Positions 39,042 through 48,250 of a stretch of 64,000 bases of DNA are shown in pieces. The DNA comes from JAGVSR01 sp964589785. Its GTDB lineage: Bacteria; Pseudomonadota; Alphaproteobacteria; Rhizobiales; Hyphomicrobiaceae. The notes under the pieces were generated by a model that was given only the letters and a program-made list of their open reading frames with translations, did no database searches and was not told the DNA's origin. The number at the start of each line of letters is the position of its first letter. Positions within the stretch are counted from its first letter, which is position 1. The stretch is taken from contig CAZPUQ010000002.1 in assembly GCA_964589785.1 (NCBI GenBank), positions 310,001 to 374,000 on the forward strand, in the 5' to 3' direction. The translations under genes and the position numbers were made by a program.

Positions 39042-39147
39042 CCGCGTTTCGCACCGGCTCGCGCACAGGGCTCGCTGTCATGGCGGCGGCGGACGTTGTG
39101 ACCGGCTCCTGTTTCGCCTCGGCAGGCCGAGGCTGAAGGAAAAACGA

Positions 39148-39636
39148 ATGACCATCGTCCAGGGTGTGAAATCGCTCTTCCTCGTCGAGTTCGTGAAGGC
39201 CTTCGGCCTCTCGATGCGCTACTTCTTTGCGCCCAAGAAGACGCTGAACTACCCCTTCGAGAAGGGACCGCTGTCGCCGCGCTTTCGCGGCGAGCACGCG
39301 CTGCGCCGCTATCCGAACGGGGAGGAGCGCTGCATCGCCTGCAAGCTGTGCGAGGCGATCTGCCCGGCACTCGCCATCACGATCGAGGCCGGACCGCGCC
39401 GCAACGACGGCACGCGGCGCACGACGCGCTACGACATCGACATGACGAAGTGCATCTACTGCGGCCTTTGCCAGGAGGCCTGTCCGGTCGATGCCATCGT
39501 GGAGGGGCCGAATTTCGAGTTCGCGACGGAGACGCGCGAGGAACTGTTCTACGACAAGGAGCGGCTGCTGGCGAACGGCGACCGGTGGGAGCGCGAAATC
39601 GCGCGCAACCTCGCCGCCGATGCGAAGTACAGGTGA
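39148..39636 (+). CDS. nuoI: NADH-quinone oxidoreductase subunit I
   Basis: The 162-aa subunit binds two 4Fe-4S clusters (N6a, N6b) through two ferredoxin motifs, 'CIACKLCEAICPALAI' and 'CIYCGLCQEACPVDAIVEG'. The N-terminal amphipathic helix 'VKAFGLSMRYFFAPKKTLNYP' docks on the membrane arm. Length equals the Rhizobiales norm. AAGGAAA stands just before the start. Confidence 0.97.
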   Translation: MTIVQGVKSLFLVEFVKAFGLSMRYFFAPKKTLNYPFEKGPLSPRFRGEHALRRYPNGEERCIACKLCEAICPALAITIEAGPRRNDGTRRTTRYDIDMTKCIYCGLCQEACPVDAIVEGPNFEFATETREELFYDKERLLANGDRWEREIARNLAADAKYR

Positions 39637-39675
39637 TGTGCGGGTTGGAAGACGGCGGGTCTGCGCAAGCGGCTG

Positions 39676-39720
39676 CCCCTCACCCCGACCCTCTCCCCGT
39701 CGAAGCCGATGGGGAGAGGG
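39676..39720. repeat. Dispersed palindromic repeat (nuoI-nuoJ spacer)
   Basis: A leading CCCCTCACCCCGA block is followed by CCCTCTCCCCGTCG, the loop AAGC and CGATGGGGAGAGGG. The 14-bp stem has a single G-T pair. The 3' arm ends 7 nt before the nuoJ ATG. It is the same family as the dnaE insert (55448-55492), almost base for base. Confidence 0.9.
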
Positions 39721-39727
39721 CGCAAGG

Positions 39728-40369
39728 ATGGACGAGATGCTGACGGCGCTCTTTTTCTATCTCTTCGCGGTTCTGGCCGTGGTGTCGGCGACGATGGTGA
39801 TCGTCGCGCGCAATCCGGTCCATGCCGTGCTGTTCCTCATCCTGACGTTCTTCAACGCCGCGGGCCTGTTCGTGCTGCTCGGGGCGGAGTTTCTCGCCAT
39901 GCTGCTCGTCATCGTCTACGTCGGCGCGGTGGCGGTGCTCTTCCTGTTCGTCGTCATGATGCTCGACGTCGACTTCGCCGAGCTCAGGGCCGGCTTCATC
40001 AAGAACGCGCCGGTGGGCCTCCTCGTGGCGGGCATCGTGCTCGTCGAGCTGATCGCTCTCTTCGTGACCAAGGCGGCCGGCGGGCTGCCAGCCGCCGCAC
40101 CCGCCATCGCCGTCGGCGCGGAGACACTCACCAACACCGAGGCGATCGGCCGCGTGCTCTACACCAAGTACGTCTACTTCTTCCAGGCGGCGGGCCTCGT
40201 CCTGCTCGTCGCCATGATCGGCGCCATCGTGCTGACGCTGCGCCACCGCGAGGGCGTCAAGCGCCAGTCGGTCGCCAGGCAGAACGCGCGCACGCCGGCA
40301 ACAGGCTTCGAGATGGTGAAGGTCGCGCCCGGCGGCGCGGTGATCCCGTCCGGCGAGACGAGGGAGTGA
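39728..40369 (+). CDS. nuoJ: NADH-quinone oxidoreductase subunit J
   Basis: The 213-aa membrane subunit has five helices. The pi-bulge helix region reads 'LLVIVYVGAVAVLFLFVVMMLDVDF', which is diagnostic for NuoJ. The start is 39728 (MDEMLTALFF) or possibly ATG 39737. The only Shine-Dalgarno-like sequence, GGGGAGAGGG, belongs to the palindromic repeat directly upstream. A polar C-terminal tail of about 45 aa is ordinary for the order. Confidence 0.96.
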   Translation: MDEMLTALFFYLFAVLAVVSATMVIVARNPVHAVLFLILTFFNAAGLFVLLGAEFLAMLLVIVYVGAVAVLFLFVVMMLDVDFAELRAGFIKNAPVGLLVAGIVLVELIALFVTKAAGGLPAAAPAIAVGAETLTNTEAIGRVLYTKYVYFFQAAGLVLLVAMIGAIVLTLRHREGVKRQSVARQNARTPATGFEMVKVAPGGAVIPSGETRE

Positions 40370-40373
40370 GGGC

Positions 40374-40682
40374 ATGGAGATCGGGCTCAGCCATTATCTG
40401 ACGGTCGCCGCCTGCCTCTTCACGCTCGGCATCCTCGGTATCTTCCTCAACCGCAAGAACGTCATCGTCATCCTGATGTCGGTCGAGCTCATGCTGCTCT
40501 CCGTCAACGTCAACCTGGTCGCGTTCTCGAGCTTCCTCGGCAGCATCACGGGGCAGATCTTCGCGCTCATCGTGCTGACGGTGGCGGCCGCCGAATCGGC
40601 CATCGGGCTGGCGATCATCGTCGTCTACTTCCGCAACCGCGGCTCCATCGCCGTCGAAGACATCAACATGATGAAGGGCTGA
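40374..40682 (+). CDS. nuoK: NADH-quinone oxidoreductase subunit K
   Basis: This 102-aa, three-helix subunit is the MrpC-like element next to NuoN. The two glutamates needed for proton transfer are visible in 'MSVELMLLSVNVNLVAFS' and 'TVAAAESAIGLAIIVVYFR'. It starts 4 nt after the nuoJ stop. Confidence 0.97.
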   Translation: MEIGLSHYLTVAACLFTLGILGIFLNRKNVIVILMSVELMLLSVNVNLVAFSSFLGSITGQIFALIVLTVAAAESAIGLAIIVVYFRNRGSIAVEDINMMKG

Positions 40683-40689
40683 GGCGGCG

Positions 40690-42645
40690 ATGATCCATTC
40701 CGCAATCGTCTTCCTGCCGCTCTTGGGCGCGCTCATCGCCGGGCTGTTCGGCCGTCTCATCGGCGCACGGGCCTCCGAGGTCATCACTACCGGCCTGCTC
40801 CTCGTCGCCGCCGTGCTGTCCTGGTTCGTGTTCATCGAGGTCGGCTTCCATCACGAGGCGGCGAAGGCCGCGATCAAGGTGCCGGTGCTGCGCTGGATCA
40901 CGTCGGGCGACCTTGAGGCCGCCTGGGTGCTGCGCATCGATACGCTGACGGCGGTGATGCTGGTCGTCGTCACGACGGTGTCGTCGCTCGTGCATGTCTA
41001 TTCCATCGGCTACATGCACGAGGACGACAGCCGGCCGCGCTTCTTTGCCTATCTCTCGCTCTTCACGTTCGCCATGCTCATGCTGGTGACGAGCGACAAC
41101 CTGCTGCAGATGTTCTTCGGCTGGGAGGGCGTGGGGCTCGCCAGCTACCTGCTGATCGGCTTCTGGTATCACAAGCCCGAGGCGAACGCGGCCGCCATCA
41201 AGGCCTTCGTCGTCAACCGCGTCGGCGACTTCGGCTTCGCGCTCGGCATCTTCGGCGTGTTCTACATCTTCCAGACCGTCAGCTTCGACGACATCTTCCG
41301 CCTGGCGCCGGGCGCGGCCGGCAAGACGATGAATTTCCTCGGCCATGACGTCGATATCCTGACGACGCTGGCGCTCCTCCTGTTCATGGGGGCGATGGGC
41401 AAGTCGGCGCAGTTCCTGCTGCACACCTGGCTGCCGGATGCGATGGAGGGCCCGACCCCGGTGTCGGCGCTGATCCACGCCGCGACCATGGTGACGGCCG
41501 GCGTGTTCATGGTCGCGCGGCTGTCGCCGCTGTTCGAGCTCGCCCCCGCGGCGCTTGAGGTCGTGGTCCTGATCGGCGCCGTCACGGCGTTCTTCGCCGC
41601 GACCGTCGGCCTCGTGCAGAACGACATCAAGCGCGTCATCGCCTACTCGACGTGCTCCCAGCTCGGCTACATGTTCGTCGCCTGCGGCGTCGGGGCCTAC
41701 ACGGTCGGCATCTTCCACCTCTTCACGCACGCCTTCTTCAAGGCGCTCCTGTTCCTCGGCGCCGGCTCCGTCATCCACGCGATGCACCACGAGCAGGACA
41801 TGCGCAACATGGGCGGGCTCAAGTCCAAGATCCCGCTGACGTGGGCGATGATGCTCATCGGCACGCTGGCGCTGACGGGCGTCGGCATCCCGCATCTGGG
41901 CGGCTTTGCCGGGTTCCACTCCAAGGACGCCATCGTGGAGGCGACGTACGCCGCCCATACGCCCGGCAACTACGCCTTCTGGCTGCTCGTCGTCGCGGCG
42001 CTGATGACGTCCTTCTATTCCTGGCGCCTCATGTTCCTGACCTTCTACGGCAAGACGCGCGCCGAGCCCGACACCTACAAGCATGCCCACGAGAGCCCGC
42101 CGGTCATGCTCATCCCGCTGTTCGTGCTGGCGGCGGGCGCGGTGTTCTCGGGCATCATCTTCGCGCCCTCCTTCATCGGCCACCATCTGGCCGAGTTCTG
42201 GGGCCCGTCGCTGCAGCCCGATCCCGACATCATGCACCACATGCACGAGGTGCCGGAGTGGGTGATGTGGGCGCCCTTCATGGCCATGGCCGCGGGGTTC
42301 GGGCTCGCCTACCTCTACTATGTCGCCGCTCCGGAGCTGCCCGAGAAGACGGCGAACGCGTTCCGGCCGCTCTACCTGTTCCTGCTCAACAAGTGGTATT
42401 TCGACGAACTCTACGATTTCATCTTCGTGCGTCCCGCCAAGGCGCTCGGCCGACTCCTCTGGAAGGGCGTCGACGGGGCGATCATCGACGGCGCCATCGA
42501 CGGCACCGCCGCGGGCGTCGGCTGGGCCACGGGCAAGTTCGTCCGGCTCCAGACCGGCTACGTCTATCACTATGCCTTCGCCATGCTGATCGGCGTCGCG
42601 CTGATCGTCACGTGGTTCGCCTGGCCGGCGGAGGTTAAGCCATGA
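40690..42645 (+). CDS. nuoL: NADH-quinone oxidoreductase subunit L
   Basis: The 651-aa antiporter-like subunit lies at the distal end of the membrane arm. It has the core 'FFGWEGVGLASYLLIGFWY' (key Glu), 'GKSAQFLLHTWLPDAMEGPTPVSALIHAATMV' (pattern; key Lys/His) and the lateral amphipathic helix toward the C-terminus, ending in the last helix 'HYAFAMLIGVALIVTWFAWP'. It starts 7 nt after nuoK and overlaps nuoM by 4 nt (ATGA), implying coupled translation. Confidence 0.97.
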   Translation: MIHSAIVFLPLLGALIAGLFGRLIGARASEVITTGLLLVAAVLSWFVFIEVGFHHEAAKAAIKVPVLRWITSGDLEAAWVLRIDTLTAVMLVVVTTVSSLVHVYSIGYMHEDDSRPRFFAYLSLFTFAMLMLVTSDNLLQMFFGWEGVGLASYLLIGFWYHKPEANAAAIKAFVVNRVGDFGFALGIFGVFYIFQTVSFDDIFRLAPGAAGKTMNFLGHDVDILTTLALLLFMGAMGKSAQFLLHTWLPDAMEGPTPVSALIHAATMVTAGVFMVARLSPLFELAPAALEVVVLIGAVTAFFAATVGLVQNDIKRVIAYSTCSQLGYMFVACGVGAYTVGIFHLFTHAFFKALLFLGAGSVIHAMHHEQDMRNMGGLKSKIPLTWAMMLIGTLALTGVGIPHLGGFAGFHSKDAIVEATYAAHTPGNYAFWLLVVAALMTSFYSWRLMFLTFYGKTRAEPDTYKHAHESPPVMLIPLFVLAAGAVFSGIIFAPSFIGHHLAEFWGPSLQPDPDIMHHMHEVPEWVMWAPFMAMAAGFGLAYLYYVAAPELPEKTANAFRPLYLFLLNKWYFDELYDFIFVRPAKALGRLLWKGVDGAIIDGAIDGTAAGVGWATGKFVRLQTGYVYHYAFAMLIGVALIVTWFAWPAEVKP

Positions 42646-44147
42646 ACATCACGACCCAGCCGATCCTGTCGATCGTCACCTTCCTGCCGCTCGTCGGGGC
42701 GATCTTCATTGCGACGCTGCCGAGGGACGCGGCCAACAACGCCCGCTGGGTGGCGCTGTGGACGACGCTCGTCACGTTCGGCGTGTCGCTCCTCATCTGG
42801 ACGAACTTCGACGCCTCGACGGCGGCTTTCCAGTTCGTCGAGGACTACGACTGGCTCGGCCCGATCCGCTACAAGATGGGCGTCGACGGCATCTCCATGC
42901 TGTTCGTGATCCTGACCACGTTCCTGATGCCGCTGTGCGTGCTGGCGAGCTGGGAGCCGATCCAGGAGCGCGTCAAGGAGTACATGATCGCGTTCCTGCT
43001 GCTCGAGACGCTGATGATCGGCGTGTTCTGCGCGCTGGACCTGGTGCTCTTCTACCTCTTCTTCGAGGGCGGCCTCATCCCGATGTTCCTCATCATCGGC
43101 GTGTGGGGCGGGCCGCGGCGCGTCTACGCGAGCTTCAAGTTCTTCCTCTACACGCTGCTCGGCTCCGTCCTGATGCTGATCGCGATCATGGCGATCTACA
43201 GCTATGCCGGAACTACCGACATCCCGACGCTGATCACGACGACGCGCCTGCCTGCCGACATGCAGTTCTGGCTGTGGCTGGCCTTCTTCGCCTCCTTTGC
43301 GGTGAAGATGCCGATGTGGCCGGTTCATACCTGGCTCCCCGATGCCCACGTCGAGGCGCCGACGGCCGGCTCCGTGATCCTCGCGGCGATCCTCCTGAAG
43401 ATGGGCGGCTACGGCTTCCTGCGCTTCTCGGTGCCGATGTTCCCGCTGGCGAGCGAGCAACTCGCGCCCCTCGTGTTCGCGCTGTCGGTCATTGCCATCG
43501 TCTATACGTCGCTGGTGGCGCTCGCGCAGGAGGACTTGAAGAAGCTCATCGCCTACTCGTCCGTGGCCCACATGGGATATGTGACGATGGGCATCTTCAC
43601 GGTGACCGCGCAGGGCGTCGATGGCGCCATCTTCCAGATGCTGTCGCACGGCATCGTCTCGGCAGCCCTCTTCCTCTGCGTCGGCGTCATCTACGACCGC
43701 ATGCATACGCGCGAGATCGCCGCCTACGGAGGGCTTGCAGACCGGATGCCGCTCTACGCCGCCGCGTTCATGGTCTTCACCATGGCCAACGTCGGCCTGC
43801 CGGGCACGAGCGGCTTCGTCGGCGAGTTCCTCACGCTGCTCGGCGCGTTCAAGGTCAACACGTGGGTCGCCTTCCTCGCCACGACCGGCGTCATCCTGTC
43901 GGCGACCTACGCGCTCTATCTCTACCGGCAGATCATCTTCGGGCCGCTCGAGAAGCCGGCGCTCAAGTTGCTGCCCGATCTGTCCGCGCGCGAGATCGCC
44001 GTGCTCGGGCCGCTCGTCGTCCTCACCATCCTGTTCGGCTTCTATCCCGCGCCCATCCTCGACGTGACGGCGGTGTCGGTGCAGAACCTCGTCGCGAACT
44101 ACGAGGCGGCCATCGCCGGTGCCGCTTCCACCGCGGCCTTGCCCTGA
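42642..44147 (+). CDS. nuoM: NADH-quinone oxidoreductase subunit M
   Basis: The 501-aa antiporter-like proton channel has about fourteen helices. Key residues appear in 'LDLVLFYLFFEGGLIPMFLIIGVWGG' (Glu), 'FFASFAVKMPMWPVHTWLPDAHVEAPTAGSVILAAI' (Lys and His; pattern only) and 'AQEDLKKLIAYSSVAHMGYV'. Its ATG overlaps the nuoL stop. The gene ends 13 nt before nuoN. Confidence 0.97.
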   Translation: MNITTQPILSIVTFLPLVGAIFIATLPRDAANNARWVALWTTLVTFGVSLLIWTNFDASTAAFQFVEDYDWLGPIRYKMGVDGISMLFVILTTFLMPLCVLASWEPIQERVKEYMIAFLLLETLMIGVFCALDLVLFYLFFEGGLIPMFLIIGVWGGPRRVYASFKFFLYTLLGSVLMLIAIMAIYSYAGTTDIPTLITTTRLPADMQFWLWLAFFASFAVKMPMWPVHTWLPDAHVEAPTAGSVILAAILLKMGGYGFLRFSVPMFPLASEQLAPLVFALSVIAIVYTSLVALAQEDLKKLIAYSSVAHMGYVTMGIFTVTAQGVDGAIFQMLSHGIVSAALFLCVGVIYDRMHTREIAAYGGLADRMPLYAAAFMVFTMANVGLPGTSGFVGEFLTLLGAFKVNTWVAFLATTGVILSATYALYLYRQIIFGPLEKPALKLLPDLSAREIAVLGPLVVLTILFGFYPAPILDVTAVSVQNLVANYEAAIAGAASTAALP

Positions 44148-44160
44148 TCCGGAGCGAGCG

Positions 44161-45609
44161 ATGTCCACACTCCAGTCCTTTGCCCCAGCCCTGCCGGAAA
44201 TCGTGCTCGCGGCCGGCGCCATGGTGCTCCTGATGCTCGGCGTGTTCCGCGCCGACACGGAACGCAACGCCGTCTCGGTCGGCTGGCTCGCCGTGCTCGT
44301 CATGGCCGTCGTGGCCCTCATCGTCGGCGCGGGTGGGGCCGAGCGCACGGAGATATTCGACGGCGCCTTCGTGGTCGATGCATTTGCGCGCTTTGCCAAG
44401 ATCCTGATCCTGGCCGCGGCGGCGACGGCGCTGATCCTGAGCTTCGGCTATTTCGTTCGCGCCAAGGCGATGAAGTTCGAGATCCCGGTGCTGGTGCTTC
44501 TCGCCACCGCCGGCATGATGATGATGGTCTCGGCGAACGACCTCATTGCGCTCTATCTCGGCCTGGAGCTGATGAGCCTTGCGCTCTACGTGCTGGCCGC
44601 CGTGCGCCGGGACTCGCTGCGCTCCAGCGAGGCAGGCCTCAAGTACTTCGTCCTCGGCGCGCTGTCGTCCGGCATGCTGCTCTACGGCGCCTCGCTCATC
44701 TACGGCTTCACGGGAACGACCTCGTTCCCGGCGCTCGCCGCCGCCTTCAAGGACGGCGCCGGGGCGACGAACCTCGGCCTCATCGTCGGCCTCGTGTTCC
44801 TGCTCGTCGGTCTGGCGTTCAAGATTTCCGCCGTGCCGTTCCACATGTGGACGCCGGACGTCTACGAGGGCGCGCCGACGCCGATCGCCGCTTTCTTCGC
44901 CGCCGCGCCGAAGGTGGCCTCCGTGGTGCTGCTCCTGCGGGTGCTGCATGATGCGTTTCCCGGCATGCTGCTGCAGTGGCGCCAGATCATCGTGTTCCTG
45001 TCGGTGGCCTCGATGCTGCTCGGGTCCTTCGCCGCCATCGGGCAGACGAACATCAAGCGGCTGCTTGCCTACTCCTCGATCGCCAACGTCGGGTTCATCC
45101 TTATCGGCCTGGCCGCCGGCACCGAGTACGGGGTCGCGTCCGTGCTGATCTATCTCGCGATTTACGCTGTCATGACGCTCGGCAGCTTCGCGGTCGTGCT
45201 CGCCATGCGGCGCAAGGACGAGATGGTGGAGGAGATCCCCTCGCTCGCGGGGCTGTCGCAGACCAATCTCACGCTGGCGGTCGCGTTCGCAGCCTTGCTG
45301 TTCTCGCTCGCCGGCATCCCGCCGCTCGCGGGCTTCTTCGCCAAGTTCTACGTGCTCGATGCGGCGGTGAAGGCCGGGCTGACGCCGCTCGCGATCGTCG
45401 GCGTTCTGGCGAGCGTGGTCGGCGCCTACTACTACATCCGCATCGTCAAGATCATGTTTTTCGACGAGGCGGCCGAGAAGTTCAGCGAGGCCGAGCCGGC
45501 CGTGCGCTGGGTCGTGTCCCTGTCGGCCCTGATCGTCGTCCTCTACGTCGTCTATCCCTCGCTTCTCCTCGACGCCGCGACGTCCGCCGCACGCGCCCTC
45601 GTGCCCTGA
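44161..45609 (+). CDS. nuoN: NADH-quinone oxidoreductase subunit N
   Basis: The 482-aa third antiporter-like subunit contacts NuoK. Core features are 'LIALYLGLELMSLALYVLAAV' (Glu), 'FKISAVPFHMWTPDVYEGAPTPI' (Lys) and 'IGQTNIKRLLAYSSIANVGFI'. The start at 44161 gives MSTLQSFAPALPEI; fourteen upstream in-frame codons overlap the end of nuoM and were discarded. It is the last nuo gene, followed after 5 nt by birA as in related genomes. Confidence 0.97.
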   Translation: MSTLQSFAPALPEIVLAAGAMVLLMLGVFRADTERNAVSVGWLAVLVMAVVALIVGAGGAERTEIFDGAFVVDAFARFAKILILAAAATALILSFGYFVRAKAMKFEIPVLVLLATAGMMMMVSANDLIALYLGLELMSLALYVLAAVRRDSLRSSEAGLKYFVLGALSSGMLLYGASLIYGFTGTTSFPALAAAFKDGAGATNLGLIVGLVFLLVGLAFKISAVPFHMWTPDVYEGAPTPIAAFFAAAPKVASVVLLLRVLHDAFPGMLLQWRQIIVFLSVASMLLGSFAAIGQTNIKRLLAYSSIANVGFILIGLAAGTEYGVASVLIYLAIYAVMTLGSFAVVLAMRRKDEMVEEIPSLAGLSQTNLTLAVAFAALLFSLAGIPPLAGFFAKFYVLDAAVKAGLTPLAIVGVLASVVGAYYYIRIVKIMFFDEAAEKFSEAEPAVRWVVSLSALIVVLYVVYPSLLLDAATSAARALVP

Positions 45610-45614
45610 CGCCG

Positions 45615-46382
45615 ATGGCGCCCGCGACCTCCTGGCCGCCGCTCGGGCAGCGTCTCGTCCACCTCGCCGAGACGCGGTCGACGAATACGGAGGCCTCGCG
45701 TCGCGCGGAGGAAGGCGCGGCGAGCGGCACCTGGGTCGTAGCCGACCGGCAGACGGCGGGACGCGGGCGCTCGGGCCGCGCCTGGGTCTCGCCCCCCGGT
45801 AACCTCCATGCAAGCCTTCTCCTCCGGGACGTTTTTCCCGTGGAGAAGGCGCCCCAGCTCGCCCTCGTCAGCGGCGTGGCGGCGCATGCCGCGCTGACGC
45901 GCGCCACGGATGGCCGCTTCACCGGCGCGCTGGAGCTCAAATGGCCAAACGATATCCTGCTGCAGCGCCGGAAGCTCGGAGGCATTCTCGTCGAAAGCTC
46001 TGTCGCGCGGCGGGAGAGCGGCCTGGTGGCCGTCATCGGGATTGGACTCAATCTCGCGGCTCACCCCGACATCCCGGAGCGCCCCGCAACGGACCTCAGC
46101 CGCCACGGTGCGGCGATTGCTCCGTTGAATCTGCTTCCGTTTCTCGACGAGAGCATGCAGGAATGGATTTCGAGGTGGGCATCCGGCGAAGGGTTCGACG
46201 GCATCCGCGAGGCATGGCTCGCGCGGTCCCTTCCCATCGGTGTCGGCCTCACGGTCAATTCCGGCCGGGGCACGGTGAAAGGCGTGTTTCAGGGGCTAGC
46301 CCCCGACGGCGCGCTCCTCCTCACCGACGAGGCCGGAACCCTGCAGACGGTCACGTTCGGCGACGTGGCGCTCCAAGCCTGA
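45615..46382 (+). CDS. birA: Biotin--[acetyl-CoA-carboxylase] ligase
   Basis: The 255-aa enzyme activates biotin with ATP and attaches it to carboxylase carrier proteins. The catalytic loop 'RQTAGRGRSGRAWVSPPGNL' and 'LKWPNDILLQRRKLGGILVE' are intact. There is no N-terminal helix-turn-helix, so unlike E. coli BirA it is a ligase only, with no direct repressor role. It lies 5 nt after nuoN and 48 nt before the RNase J gene, so all three are probably on one transcript. Confidence 0.95.
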   Translation: MAPATSWPPLGQRLVHLAETRSTNTEASRRAEEGAASGTWVVADRQTAGRGRSGRAWVSPPGNLHASLLLRDVFPVEKAPQLALVSGVAAHAALTRATDGRFTGALELKWPNDILLQRRKLGGILVESSVARRESGLVAVIGIGLNLAAHPDIPERPATDLSRHGAAIAPLNLLPFLDESMQEWISRWASGEGFDGIREAWLARSLPIGVGLTVNSGRGTVKGVFQGLAPDGALLLTDEAGTLQTVTFGDVALQA

Positions 46383-46430
46383 GCGTCCGCGGCGCCCGTT
46401 CGTTTCGCGTTTGACGGCAATCGGACGGCG

Positions 46431-48182
46431 ATGAGGGCGAACGCGCGGATGGCGAAGGACGGCAACTCGCAGGGTAGGGGCGGTCACGGCGAGCGTCGGG
46501 GCGAACGTCAGAACGAGCTCGTGTTCGCAGCGCTCGGCGGCCTCGGCGAGGTCGGCATGAACGTCTACCTCTACGGCCTGGGCCCGGCCGACAACCGCGA
46601 GTGGCTGATCGTCGATCTCGGCATCACGTTCCCCGAGGGCGAGGACGATCCGGGCGTCGACGTCATCCTGCCGGACGTGCGCTTCCTCGAGGCGCAGAAG
46701 AGCCAGATCGCGGGCCTCGTCATCACCCATGCGCACGAGGACCACATCGGCGCCGTGCTCGAGCTGTGGCCGCGCCTCGGGTGCCCCGTCTATGCGACGG
46801 CGTTCACGGCCGGGATGCTGCGCTCGAAGATGACCGATTACGGCCGCGGCCGCGATATTCCCGTCAAGGTCCTGCCGCTCGACAGCCGGTTCAAGGCCGG
46901 GTCCTTCGACGTCGAGCTCGTCAGCGTCGCGCATTCGGTGCCGGAGACGAGCGGGCTCGTGCTGCGCACGCCGCTCGGCAACGTCTATCACACGGCGGAC
47001 TGGAAGATCGATCGCACGCCCTACATCGGGGCGCCGGCGGACGAGGCGCGCCTCGCGGCGCTGGGCGATGAAGGCATCCTGGCGCTCGTGTGCGATTCGA
47101 CCAACGCGATGCGCGACGGCGAAAGCCCGAGCGAGACGGAGGTCGCCCATTCGATCGCCAAGATCGTCGCCAAGGCCCCCTACCGGGTCGTCGTGACGAC
47201 GTTCTCCTCCAATGTCGCGCGCATCAAGGCGTGCGGGGAGGCCGCGCGCATGAGCGGTCGCCGGCTCGTCGTCGCCGGCCGGGCGCTGCATCGCGTCATC
47301 GAGGTCGCGATCGAGACCGGTTACCTGCCGAAGGATTTCACCTGGGTCGACCAGCAGCAGTTCAAGTACTTCGGCCGGCATGAGGTCCTGTGCCTGTGCA
47401 CCGGCAGCCAGGGCGAGCCGCGCGCGGCCATGGCCCGCATCGCCGATTTCGAGCATCCCGACATCGCGCTCGACAAGGGCGACCTGGTGCTCTTCTCGTC
47501 GCGCGCCATTCCGGGCAACGAGAAGGCCATCGGCCACATCCAGAACGCGCTTCTCCGCGCGGGGTGCGAGATCCTGACCGACAGCGACGCGCTGATCCAC
47601 GTCACGGGCCACCCGCGGCGCGAGGAGCTGCGCCGCATGTACGGCTGGATGCGTCCGCGCATCGCCGTGCCGATGCACGGCGAGGCCCGTCACCTGATGG
47701 CGAACGCGGGCCTCGCCCGCTCGCTCGGGATTGCGGAGGTCGTTCCCGCCTTCAACGGCGAGATCGTGCGGCTGGCTCCGGGGCCCGCGAGAACGGTCGA
47801 CGATGCCCCGGTCGGCCGGCTCTTTCGCGACGGCAACCTCCTGGTGCCGGAAGGGGAAGGGCCGGTGCGCGAGCGGCGCAAGCTCGCCTACGTCGGCATC
47901 GCGGTCGCGAGCCTCGTGCTGTCGCGCAAGGGCGAGCTCGTCTGCGACCCGATCGTGGAACTCGACGGCATCCCGGCCGAGGACGCGGAGGGCGAGCCCA
48001 TGATCGACATCGCCTACGACGCGGTGGAGGGCACGCTGAAATCGATCCCGCCCGCCCGCCGTCGCGACCCGGACCTCGTCGAGGACGCCGTCCGCAAGGC
48101 GCTCCGGGGCGCGATCTATGCCGCCTGGGGCAAAAAGCCCGTCTGCAAGGTGATGGTCTCGGTCGTGGACGGCAGGGGGTAG
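46431..48182 (+). CDS. rnj: Ribonuclease J
   Basis: The 583-aa metallo-beta-lactamase/beta-CASP nuclease processes and degrades RNA. The zinc-site motif is 'ITHAHEDHIGAV', with later ligands in 'VAHSVPETSG' and 'YHTADWKID'. The beta-CASP segment contains 'VVVTTFSSNVARI' and the end of the core 'IHVTGHPRREELRRMYGWMRP'. The N-terminal 25 residues are polar and Gly-rich. Translation could instead begin at ATG 46449. Alphaproteobacteria commonly have RNase J beside RNase E. Confidence 0.95.
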   Translation: MRANARMAKDGNSQGRGGHGERRGERQNELVFAALGGLGEVGMNVYLYGLGPADNREWLIVDLGITFPEGEDDPGVDVILPDVRFLEAQKSQIAGLVITHAHEDHIGAVLELWPRLGCPVYATAFTAGMLRSKMTDYGRGRDIPVKVLPLDSRFKAGSFDVELVSVAHSVPETSGLVLRTPLGNVYHTADWKIDRTPYIGAPADEARLAALGDEGILALVCDSTNAMRDGESPSETEVAHSIAKIVAKAPYRVVVTTFSSNVARIKACGEAARMSGRRLVVAGRALHRVIEVAIETGYLPKDFTWVDQQQFKYFGRHEVLCLCTGSQGEPRAAMARIADFEHPDIALDKGDLVLFSSRAIPGNEKAIGHIQNALLRAGCEILTDSDALIHVTGHPRREELRRMYGWMRPRIAVPMHGEARHLMANAGLARSLGIAEVVPAFNGEIVRLAPGPARTVDDAPVGRLFRDGNLLVPEGEGPVRERRKLAYVGIAVASLVLSRKGELVCDPIVELDGIPAEDAEGEPMIDIAYDAVEGTLKSIPPARRRDPDLVEDAVRKALRGAIYAAWGKKPVCKVMVSVVDGRG

Positions 48183-48250
48183 CAACGGCCCCGCGCGCAC
48201 GCTAGATACCCGCTGACGGTTCGCTTCTCCTGATCCCGAAAGGCTCCACC

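Noticed and set aside
39042..39147. Small ORF in the nuoH-nuoI spacer (ATG near 39080)
   Set aside because: It has fewer than 20 residues, no ribosome binding site and no hydrophobic or conserved pattern.
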